The position numbers were made by a program, and so were the translations under genes. Source: Lumbricus rubellus (Eukaryota; Annelida; Clitellata; Crassiclitellata; Lumbricidae). From it: DNA of 64,000 nucleotides. This document shows, one piece after another, positions 53,928-64,000 of the stretch (the stretch's first letter is position 1; every line of letters begins with the position of its first letter). A model generated the notes under the pieces. That model had not been told where the DNA came from. It did no database searches and saw only the letters and a list, made by a program, of their open reading frames with translations. Location of the stretch: assembly GCA_945859605.1 (NCBI GenBank), contig OX243815.1:30698892-30762891 (forward strand), given 5' to 3'.

Positions 53928-54166
53928 GCAGATGATATTAATTAAGTTAAAGCAACATTGGCAGAAAGAGGCAGGAGAATAGTAATTAGCTCTGCAGCCA
54001 TAACACACAAAGATACCAAGTGATGGCAAATAAAAGTGCATCATAGAGCATACAGTGATACTACCAATTTAAACCATGTATGCAAATCAAATTGTTTAGA
54101 TGACATTGTGCTAACATAAATATGGTTCAGTACTTAAAATGCCCATTGCCAATAGATTTCTGCTCC
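53928..54166. repeat. Direct duplication, unit 2
   Basis: Second copy of the 53099-53365 unit in the same orientation, about 830 bases downstream. Confidence 0.8.
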
Positions 54167-57100
54167 TTCCTGTGCATTCCTTGCCATGATCCCGGAGATC
54201 AATCTGCTATGACAGACAGGCTAAAGTGGTTAAGAAATTTGGAAAGGCAAATTTTTATTAAGCCAAGAACAAACATAAGCAACAACTGACATGAGTGACA
54301 AAATGACATTAGCAACCAAAATGACATAAGCAACAAAATGACATAAGCAACCACAAGAGAACAAACAGTGAGGCAGTACCAAATTATTCGAACAGGGATC
54401 CATACAAAAGACAAAGAGGGATACGCACAATAGAAAGAGATCACAGGATGGGAAACTGGGGCACACTGTTAAAATAAGACATGCAAAACTCTATGCCATT
54501 CCGGATACAAACAATGGAGCCAAAGGTAATGCATATAACTGCAATGTTCTATGTAGCCAAAATTGTCAGCAACTTAGTTGTAAGGTGTCTAAGAATCCTA
54601 AGCTCAAAGTCTGTCCTTCGGTAGATACATCAAAAACTCTCTTCGTCTTCACAGAAACTGGATTCATTTAAAGTCCGATACATAAAATGCATTATGACCT
54701 ACATCGGCACACCACTTCTGCAAGTAGGGTAGCAAATTTACTACACAGTGGACCACTTAGGTTATCCTAGCATGCATATCTGCATATAGGTAATCCCTTA
54801 ACTGATACTTGCATAGTATTATACTGCTGAAAAGTTTTAATGAATTGAGGCTAAATAAATGTCTGTATAAATTAAATAGCAGATTAATTGCACATGTTTC
54901 TAATAAATTAGCAACAATTATGGCCAAAAATTTATAATTTCTTGAAGTGATCGGGGCAAGAATCAAAGATCATTACACACATGACCTACACTGACTGGCC
55001 CACCACTTCTGCAAGAATATTACAACTTCACCCACAGCAGATTAAACACATACAACGAAAAACCGTCTTGGTAATTCTCAAATTAAAGCATGCAACAAAT
55101 ATTTTTTTATAATCCTTTGGAACTTTACAAATGCAAATAATGTTTCCATGGTACTAGTCAAGTACAAATTTACAACCACTGACCAATTCATAATAATGTT
55201 TACAGTAGACCAGGTACAAGCATAAACAGTTTTAACACCTTTCACATAACATTGCCTGGTCCCAGTTTCAGACATCAATTATATAGCTCTAGCTACGTGC
55301 AGAAAGACTCTCTCACCGATATCACACGTTTACAGGCAAATGTACACGCTTAGCACAACAAAATTATTTACATTTCTTTAGCAAGAATCGCCTAACCCAG
55401 TTTCATCTAAAAAAAGACCAGGCCACCCAGTCGAGAAGTATGTAGTTCACATATTAATTAAGCCTTTCCCTTGGAGTCAATCGCTCTCGGAGCACTTAAG
55501 TGCTTTATAAATGGTCATGTCACACCTTGTCACCTTGTGCTGTCAGTTCGTTGAACTCTAGCGATCGTCAAGGCCAGCCTTCTCCATTGCTTTCTTTCTG
55601 ATGTCGCTTCTCTTAGTTGTTAATGGTCATGTACAATACAATAATAAAAATCAGTATTACAAGTGCTGTATGACGGAAAAAATGGTGCTGGCAATCATTC
55701 CTACTTAAAATGAAACTGCCAATTGTAAAGCTCCTAGAGTTCATAAGAAGCCAGCAGATACCACAACACAAAGCATGAGAGTTCAAGACCCTTCATCCAG
55801 ATTCAGTGATTCTGTTTTCCAAGACAGAATTTACTCAACAGAAATGCAAATCAACATTGCTGAACTATGCATCGGGTCAAGTAAACGAATAATAATCAAG
55901 AGTTCATATAATGATTTAAATATGAAATATCATTAATCAACTGATAATAATTATCAGCTTCAAAGAACTTTTAACACAAGAAATTTACACTTACAAGATA
56001 TTCATGTGCACTTTTATATCAAACACTGAAACAGTCACAAGAGAGAAACAAATGCCACAAACTGAAGAACTTAATTGCAAATCGAAATTCGAAAGAACTC
56101 TTACGTAAGAGATCGGGAACTGCCAAGAAGTTATTGCAAGCACAGTTTAACCCCATTCATCGGTGTATTCTCGAAGGTTTTACCGGTTAAAACCCAAAAA
56201 TAATTTCTGAATTTTAAAAACTAATTCTGTGTATTTAGCAACAATATCCACTGGGACAGCCTCTACAATTTTCTTCTGACTGCACCCTTGACCACAACTG
56301 TGACCACGACCATCTTATATTCTGCGTATTTTGACCTACACATGGAATCACATTGAAGACCAAGACCTGAAGTAAAACCATTTCATCAAACTCATCAGTC
56401 AAACAACAGTAACAAGAACCTCTATGCAAATTCCACTCAAAAAGGCCAAAAAGACGTACAAAAATGAAATAATTAGCAAATGCAGCTTAAAGTTGGTTAA
56501 GAAGGTGATGAAACTGAGCGCCGAGCGTTCATCAAACATTTAACTTAATCACAACTAGTTTTGATATCACACCTTCACAACATACGGCTAAGTCTTTCTG
56601 TGACTAAAGAATTCCCATAGCCTAAAAAACTTGGATGCAACAACAACTGAAATAACCCAAACACGACAATACCTGGCGCTGTGGAAAATTAAACATAATT
56701 CATCAGAACAGTCGCATTTGATCATTTATTTGTTTTTGTTACATACCACCAAATGACCAAAAAAAGAATCAGCTTCCAACGAGAGATAACACGAATATAG
56801 TAAACTGGTTTGCAGAAATTTACAACATCACTTTGCATTTGTGATTCACCGACTGTATGGCAACAAGTTACACTTTCATTAACAAGATCTTAAAAACCAG
56901 GTCCATCGCAGAAATTTGGTACCTCAGATGCCACTGGATCAATTTCAAAAGACTAAGAGGCATGCAACAAATGTTCTATAGATTTATAGATAGTCCTCTG
57001 CAAAGTAAGTAGAAATTCAGCCCTGAATGGCTTTCGAACATACCCAGGAGGTTAAATAAAACAAGAGTTGTCATATGCATCGTGATATGTTCTGTTTAAT

Positions 57101-57390
57101 TACTCTTGATAGGAGTGATGCTTTGGTTTATAATAATAGGTTTGTGTAAGCTACATTTAACCATCATGAGAACATACTCCATAATAATGAATAATATACA
57201 CAGAATGACCCTTAGCAAATTTGCAATGAATTTCATTATCATATATCAGGTGCAAAAATCATTCTAGACTGCAACCAGAGAACAAGCTCAGAATAGGTTA
57301 TTAGTATCCAAACTGAATGTCACTGAAGGGTTTGCTTTATGTGTACATAATATAATATAATATATATAAATATAAAAATATATATATGTA

Positions 57391-58604
57391 CACCGTGGTT
57401 CAAAAAAAACTAAGCCAAATTGTTTTTTATATATCTCTGATGCCTGATAACATATCATGCTAAAATTTTCCAAATATTTAGAGAAGTGGACCAAGAATAT
57501 GATTCCAAAATTTCAAGAGATAAAATTGAACTGATAAAAAGATATGAATCTTTCAACTTCATATGCCAAAATTGCAGTTTACAAGCAATTTTCTGCCAGA
57601 TTCAGTAAAAAGTAAGCTAAACTGTTTTTCTTATATCTCCAATGCCTGATAATTAATCATACCAAAATTTTCCAGATATTTAGAGGATTGAACCAAGAAT
57701 AGGATTCCAAAATATCATGTCATAAATTTGAACGGATAAAAAGATATGATTATTTAACCATAATCCCCAGAAATGTCTGTTTTCAGCATGTCTGTTACCA
57801 TAACGTTGCGGTTTCGATGCTTGAAAGTTTCCAATTTTGGTCTTCAGGGATTCTGGAGTAAAATTAACGGAGTATATTATCACAATATTCTGCTGTCACA
57901 ACATCTTCCACCTGTTATCAGAAATTTATAGCCCCAGAAGGCTGTTTTCTTTTTCAACAGAACAGCGCCAACCCACAGAGCCAAGGAAACAATCGAAATG
58001 CAGACAAGACAGACGCCAGACTTCATTTCTCCCACATTATGGCCTACAAACAACCCATATTTGAATACTGTCGACTATAAAGTGCGAAGCGTGATGCAAG
58101 ACCGAGTCTACCAGACAACAATCCATGATATAAACGATCTGAAGCAACCAACGCTTGTTGGAAGCGTGGGAAGGCCTGGACCAGAGGATAATTGACGATG
58201 CTGTTGCGTAATGCATGGCGCCAGCGCTTCCAGGCTTGCGTGCAAGCAGGAGGACATTTTGAGCATCTTAAATAATTAAATAATAAAACCATACTGTTGG
58301 AATCATATTGTTAGTTCAATTCTCTAAATATCTGGAAAATTTTTAGAATGATTAATCATCAGGCATTAGAGATATAAGAAAACATTTGATTGAATCTGAC
58401 AGAAAATTGCTTGTAAACTGAAATTTCGGCATATGAAGTTTAAATATTCATATCTTTTTATCCGTTCAACTTTGTTTCATGAAATTTTGGAATCATATTC
58501 TTGGTCCACTTCTCTTAATATTTGGAAAATATTAGCTTGATATGTCATCAGGGATTAGAGATATATGCAAAACAATTTGGCTTAGTTTTTTTTGAACCAC
58601 GGTG
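57391..58604 (+). mobile_element. Tc1/mariner element with long compound terminal repeats and dead transposase
   Basis: Ends CACCGTGGTTC... and ...GAACCACGGTG are flanked by TA (57389-57390, 58605-58606). Each arm is about 320-330 bases and is built of two related sub-repeats: the CTAAGCCAAA/CCAAGAATA motif set occurs twice per arm. The interior (about 57840-58270) encodes a transposase C-terminal half with frameshifts and stops: FQQNSAPTHRAKETIE-like, TPDFISPTLWP, NTVDYKV, VMQDRVYQTTIHD, then WRQRFQACVQAGGHFEHL. The family is that of the solo end at 25140. It is inactive. Confidence 0.9.
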
Positions 58605-58606
58605 TA

Positions 58607-59016
58607 TATTATATGTATCTAACTGCTGTGTGTGTGCGTTAGTAAATTTAATCATTCCCAGTTCATGCGTAGGTTGCGAACTGCGTGCGTGATGAGACAT
58701 CACAATATGGTACCAGCTCACAACAGCTGTTCTACAGATATCCAGTTGTTATATCAACCAAATCTATATCCTAGAGTTGTTACATCAACCAAAATTAGAT
58801 TCCAATGAAAATAAGAAAACATATCATATTCGATCCCATCAAACCAGAAACCATGTACACACATATAATACAAATATATATAGAACCAACTAGACTTGGG
58901 TTCCGGAGAATTGAAACCCTGGCTAACTGTCGTGTGCACATCCACCAGCAGCAACACATCAAGCATGGAAATCTAGAGGAAACAAGTCCGATAGAAGCCT
59001 CAGCCTCAGCGGCAGC
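58607..59016. other. 3' flank of the golgin gene
   Basis: Presumed 3' UTR on the minus strand. No further coding exon was recognised here; in particular I found no stretch resembling the vertebrate GM130 FFYRADENDEVK tail. Confidence 0.45.
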
Positions 59017-62000
59017 TCATAACATAATTAGTCGACCAAGGCAACGGTTGCAATGCAGGAAATGTCGTTCGTCGTACATCAGTCGCTCGACGAGGTTCGA
59101 CGTTCCGATTTCGTTCAGCAGGTGCATGATTCGCTGGGCGGTCGCGTCCCCCGTAGGAATGAGCGATGGATCTGAGGTACCCTGCGGTTGCGATGATGGC
59201 GACGATGATGAAGTCTCGTTAGCTCGGCCTTCTTTCTCGTTCGGTGGCAGCTGATGATCACCTGGAGAAATTCCGTTGACGACGGAGGATGAGGGATGAT
59301 CGGTCGCCTCTGAGATACGTTCTTCGTCTGATTGACTACCGGAACTCGAGTAATCTGGCCAGTCTAAGTAAAACAGTAACAAGCAATGATGTGTTCCATG
59401 AAACTGCTGCACAGATGGGCAGTCGATAACATTAAAAACACAATTCAGGTGCTCGTTTAAAAAAAAAATTCAGTTAGAGTCTTGCAGGCATAACTCTACG
59501 AGAAGCCGTTACAGACAACTGGGTCTACCACGGACTTCACATATTCATGTACGTCACACAGATGAGTATCTAAATAAGTGACTTTAAAGACAGTTCAAAC
59601 ATGCTTGTGGAACAGAGTTAAATGAAGCAGCAGGCACATGTAAAGGAAGACTGTTCCAGAAGGAAGGTGCAAAACATGAAGAGGCGCAATGGGCTCAAGT
59701 TGACGCACGAAAGAGCAAGTATCAGCATATCTCCACATGCAACAAAGACAAACAATAATGTACCTCCACTTTGCAAGCAATGGAAAACCATCCATTTGAT
59801 CATGTTTCTAGCCATAAGGTCACGAACGCCTCACAGTAGATTCCCTTACAAAGGTGCTAAATAAAGGTGGAATAATGACAGTAATTACTCTCCCAATCCA
59901 TGCCAATAAAAGATGAGGTACCTTCATGCGGCGTGCCATCAGCCACATCACCATTGCTGTGCTTTGGTCTCTTGGTGTGGTTATGTTTGAGTGGTGTGGC
60001 ATAGTTTGAAGACGCCATTGAATCGTTTGGCAGCGTATGATTCACGTCGTTATAGCTGTGCAGCATTCGTCGATCTCCGAGCAGTTGCATAACGAGCGCC
60101 TGCAGCTCACCAAGCTTGTTCTGCATCTGAATGCGCTCGTGTGCCAACTGGTAGATGTACGAATCCTTCTCGGCTGTTCGCTGGCGGAGTATGGTACGTT
60201 GCGTCTGATAAAGTGTCACGTACTCTCCTGTTCACAAATAAAGAAAAATGCCTTGAACTTTTTTATATGCATCGAAACTTAATGTAACTTCATATTCGCT
60301 GGACATTTGTATAAATAGATTATAAATCATTTATGCTGATTGAAAACTTGTTTCCAAGTGTTTCACAAACCAACATAAAACATTTAATCTAATCTTGATT
60401 AAAGATTTATTTATTACTTTAAGCCGATTGATGCATTACAAGTGCATTGTTCCTGATTGGCTCTAGGATTGAGGCAAATAATGGAACCAAATTACGCTTG
60501 CATGCTTGGATAACTGGAAGATCAGTCAGTTAAGGCTAGCAGTACGTGTACGTCACTTTTAATTTCATATTGACCAAAGTCCTGGACCTACAGCCATTTA
60601 ATACAGAACAACCTCACTAACACGACGTACACATGCACACACCAATCACACCGAGTAAGTCATCATTGCAACCTGTGACACATGAGTGCATTTGTATTAA
60701 CAGTGTCACACAAGAAGCTTTCTAAGAATGATAAAACCTGCATTGCCAAACACAGATCCAAAACTAATAATGCAGATTCCGATATCCGCACTGGGCACTC
60801 CCTTTCCCCTTGTCCACATATGGACAACCACTCACTCATCTGTCTTGGCGCAGTCTTACAGAATGACTCAGGTTGACCCTAGCACATTTGCAAAGAATTT
60901 AATTATTCAGGTGCAACATCATTCTAGACCATAACCAGAGAGCAAACCCTAGATGTCAAGGATCAAGAACAGTTCACAAGTTAAAGAACAGTTCACAAGT
61001 ATAACAATTACCAATTGTGTCGCTTTCCCCTTGCAACTGCATGATGATGTGCTCCAAGTTTTCTGTCTTATCAACCAAATCAGCTTTCTCTCGCATGACA
61101 CGAGTATGTTTCCCCTAAAGAAAACAAATCAACACCTCAGCTTATTACCACAGCAAGATCACTTTGGGAATGAAGTTTTTTATTATAGAGTAGTGTATTC
61201 ACAACTGTCAAAACTGCTTTTACAATGCAAGCCCACTGATGCCCAGTTGTAATATTTATCATACACAAAGTGTGAAAGCCTATGTAAGAAAGAAATTATG
61301 TGGTTGTCCAACTAGAAGCCATATGCAACATGTGGTAGATGCATTCAGCATTACTATGTAACAAATTCCAGAAATACCAACTTAAGTTGCACTCCTTAAG
61401 AAGAAGTTAACTAAACTGTTACATTAAGAAATATATGCAAAATTGGTCTATTTTATTAATTTATTCATCATTATGGAGATTATATAGAACCCCTTCAAGG
61501 TCACTACTCAGCTGAAAAGGATGGTTTTATGGCTGTAATAAAATTCACAGTGAAAGTTTCAGTAATTTCAGTAATAATCAACATAAAACTTACATGTTAA
61601 TCATGACAGCTAACTAACATCCATTGATAGCATTATGAGATAGGCCATAAATTAATGCTATATCTTAGTATAATTTATATTACCAATTCTTTAAAGAACT
61701 ATTACAAATATTCTTAATTTATTGCAAAAATGTGCCTGGGTTGAGCAACATGCTGGTTATATCAGCTAATAAGAAATAAGGTACCAAATAGTTACCTCAA
61801 GCATCATCATGGCATGTTGGAGAGCATCAAAGTGAACCTTTGTGATGACGTCACCATTGACAGTCGCAGGAACTTGTGTCGCAAGATCCTGCTGGATTGA
61901 GTTTAGTTTGTCATCCAACATCTTGCGCATCTGTTGCGACTCACGAAGCTGGTCAAGGATTTTATCTCGTTCCATTTCAAGTTGCCTAACGGACGAAGAA

Positions 62001-63703
62001 AGGTACTCGACCTACAAAGAAAACAAACACAGTTCTTCGCCGTCAAAACTTTCCTCTTGACAAAGAAGCAACCATCATCACTATTTAAAACAATTCTATT
62101 CCTTGAAAACAATTCTAAACAGTTGAACAAATCTAACAAATAAAATAAACCAAGATTTAGTTCCGTGAATGTGATTCCAGTCATTTGTCGCAACATCTCT
62201 TATCAGATTAAATGAAGAATGAACCGTAGATTCGATGCACATTTCTACATACCATTTAACATTTTTTACAGACCTTAATAGTTTTATAAATCACTCAATT
62301 CTTTTTACTTTAGCCGTGACAGAGCTGGGAGTGTGCTCCTCAATAGGTTCCTTGTAGGGTCACTCTACGTCCATAGAATGAATGAATCAATGAACCAATC
62401 ACAATCCGTGACACAATAAACCAAAAGTTCAATCAAAACAACCTAAGAAACAAATGAATAAATCAATGCAAAAGTAAAAAACCATAAAAGGCCAATTTCT
62501 GCATACCATTTAACATTTTTTTTAGATGCTAATATAAAGACAGCATTTCATTCATTACTGTTTGCGATTATTGTGAAGCTCTACCTGATCACTTTGCAAT
62601 TCACCGTTCTCATCGCGATTCTTCGACTGCAGCTGAATCAGTTCAGTACGAAGGCTGCTGTTCTGATTCGTCAGAGCGTTTATTGTGTCCTACGAAACAT
62701 TTAAAATGTCAGACTCCGATAAATTATAAACTCATTTAATAATCTGTTTTCAACTAAACCAGTAGTTATGAAGTGCACGTTTTTAATAATTATAGATGGC
62801 TTAACTCGCCAACTTTAACTGTATATAGAGAAAATGTTCACTGACAACAAGTACAACAATGTTGTAAGCAAAACTTCTACTCAACTGCAGCTTTTGCATT
62901 AACCATCAACAATAATTAACAGGCAGTTAACCGTTATAACAATCAGTCTACTATAAAACTCATCCCTCTGACCTTCCAATTAAGTAGAGTTTGCAATGTA
63001 CCAGGTTGCAGTCTGTCATACTGATTGATAATAAACGAAATGTAAATCGTTCATTAATTATCGGTCAATTAAATAATTAATCAAATTGATCAACTGATTA
63101 GTAATCATGCCATATCGATGATAACGTAGTATTTTTTCAACCAACTTGAGTAGAAGCAAGCTCTTTCTGGAGCGATTCCACCAAAGGCATCTGCTGCTGG
63201 AATTCTTGAAGCCGTTCCTCCATTTCCTCACTCGAGAGTTCACTTCGATGTGAAGCTGCTCTCTCGGCGTCTCTCCTTCGCAAATCGCTCAACTGATGCT
63301 CCTTCTCAAGTAACTAGACAACAAAATAACACAATGTCGGTTTTAAAAAAATGGTTTTGATAGCAGTTACTGACACTTGATAACTTCATATTCAGACAAT
63401 GCAACAGTGCAAGGAACTCAATTTTGGTAACATGATGCAAGTTCTTTTAGAAATTCATAAATCAACATCATGACTGAGTATTACAAGTCTAAATGCAATG
63501 TTGCATTACACTAACATAAGCATTCATCAGCAAACTACTAGAAAAATACTTGAAAAGATCTCTCAACTGAGTTACTGAAAAACGCTCACCAGTTCTCGTA
63601 TCTCTTTGAGTTCTTCTTCCTGATGACCCAGTCTGGCCGCTAGCTCCTTAGAAATGTGCTGCTCTGATTGTAACTGAGTCAGCATCTCCATGTTTTCTGT
63701 ACT
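59017..63703 (-). CDS. GOLGA2: GM130/GOLGA2-like golgin, C-terminal seven exons (5' end outside window)
   Basis: Minus-strand exons in order: 63703-63590, 63313-63146, 62689-62585, 62011-61796, 61114-61012, 60227-59922 and 59363-59017 (stop 59019-59017). All junctions are GT-AG and in phase, giving 452 residues. The first four exons are heptad-rich coiled coil. The join of exons 5 and 6 gives QLQGESDTIGEYVTLYQTQR, followed by AEKDSYIYQLAHERIQMQ and LGELQALVMQLLGDR. This is the conserved GOLGA2 block (vertebrate SGETDTIGEYIALYQSQR). The last exon carries an acidic, Ser-rich linker and AQRIMHLLNEIG, matching the vertebrate AQQIMQLLREM. GM130 is a cis-Golgi coiled-coil tether that binds p115 through its N-terminus and GRASP65 through its extreme C-terminus. 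Here the end is ...GRLIML, hydrophobic but unlike the vertebrate tail. The gene continues off the right edge. Confidence 0.92.
60228..61011. other. Golgin intron with a dispersed repeat
   Basis: At 60861-60950 a segment (CATTCTAGACCATAACCAGA and neighbours) resembles 57202-57290. No exon or RNA gene seen. Confidence 0.5.
61115..61795. other. Golgin intron, nothing recognised
   Basis: AT-rich, no repeat family or exon identified. Confidence 0.6.
62012..62584. other. Golgin intron with a SINE/LINE tail fragment
   Basis: GAGCTGGGAGTGTGCTCC... followed by GAATGAATGAATCAATGA (about 62315-62400) resembles the tail at 24825-24905, in plus orientation, without the tRNA head. Confidence 0.45.
62690..63145. 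other. Golgin intron, nothing recognised
   Basis: AT-rich with short ATTAATTA/GATCAATT palindromes near 63050-63105. No exon or element identified. Confidence 0.6.
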
Positions 63704-64000
63704 CTGCAACCATACAGTAATACTTTGATACTACACTGTAATTCATCTTATTCTATTGCACCATCCATCAGTTGACTCTGTATTCAGTGACTAATAATAA
63801 TAATAATAATATTCGTTTATTCAAATTCAATCTGACACACCGCAGAACGTTTACAGGTACAAGTTATACGAAATACGGCCAGCTTCGCACGACACGCAGG
63901 TCGGCTACAACAGGTTCGGTAACTTAACACTAATGGCCCAAGTGTTGGAATGCTCCTGATCGGCGAAGCCAGGAGTGGGAGGGGCTAACTTATTTTTCAA
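63704..64000. other. Golgin intron at the right edge with (TAA)n and possible retroelement end
   Basis: A short (TAA)n run at about 63791-63811 is followed by TATTCGTTTATTCAAATTCA and GC-richer sequence to the window end. A trinucleotide run beside a TTTATT word is typical of a minus-strand retroelement 3' end. Family not recognised. Confidence 0.3.

Larger units (their letters stand above)
51836..57390. other. Gene-free AT-rich stretch downstream of the golgin
   Basis: No coding exon recognised on either strand. It could include 3' UTR or intergenic DNA of the minus-strand golgin. It contains a local direct duplication (53099-53365 and 53928-54166) and short ATT/AAT palindromes near 51958-52025. 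Composition is smoother than the left 51 kb: few long microsatellites and no TAGGCCTA. Confidence 0.5.

Noticed and set aside
54199..54466. Hydrophobic minus-strand frames resembling a membrane protein
   Set aside because: They come from a short imperfect tandem of ATGACATAAGCAAC-type units; no splice sites or family motif.

Overview
The window is animal nuclear DNA. The coding sequence is split by GT-AG introns, and the recognisable genes are a stomatin, a GM130/GOLGA2-type golgin and two receptor-guanylate-cyclase-like proteins. Noncoding DNA is full of long microsatellites, minisatellites, hAT, Tc1/mariner and Helitron relics and tRNA-derived SINEs. I cannot name the species; a marine invertebrate, possibly early-branching, is a guess. 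About 10 kb of the 64 kb is gene exon or recognisable transposon; the rest is intron, intergenic DNA or simple repeat.

Layout. 1-2925: unassigned DNA, a polypurine tract and a dead mariner element. 2926-22287 (+): a stomatin gene in seven recognised coding exons, lacking only its ATG exon, with microsatellite-rich introns (one of 11.9 kb). 22288-34151: intergenic, with an hAT-like element, LINE/SINE tails, a solo mariner end, a complete non-autonomous Helitron (26363-27779), a near-perfect hairpin and two minisatellites (12-bp and 13-bp units). 34152-38138 (+): receptor copy 1, complete in three exons (1001 aa). 38441-41132: an hAT element with two further hAT elements and a fold-back inserted in it, the hAT insertions keeping exact 8-bp target duplications. 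41574-42495: another hAT element. 46293-50280 (+): receptor copy 2, whose last exon is missing next to a 200-N assembly gap (50527-50726). 51.2-58.6 kb: noncoding, with a local duplication and a second mariner element. 59017-63703 (-): the 3' seven exons of a golgin, continuing beyond the right edge.

The most interesting item is the tandem receptor pair. Each protein has a signal peptide, an ectodomain matching bacterial PstS phosphate-binding proteins (type II periplasmic fold, not the ANF-receptor fold of known animal receptor cyclases), one membrane segment, a kinase-homology pseudokinase, a coiled linker and a guanylate-cyclase homology domain. The residues corresponding to the PstS phosphate pocket are kept, with spacing close to the bacterial protein. 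The cyclase domain has lost its first metal-binding Asp and the Asn/Arg catalytic pair, and the kinase domain lacks Lys, HRD-Asp and DFG-Gly. I infer an oxyanion- (perhaps phosphate-) sensing receptor that signals without classical cGMP synthesis; this is not demonstrated.

The genes do not form an evident pathway: stomatin (membrane scaffold), golgin (cis-Golgi tether) and the receptors are neighbours only. A second genome-level oddity is the 8-bp palindrome TAGGCCTA, seen about 30 times between 2.3 and 51.1 kb and not at all in the last 12.9 kb.
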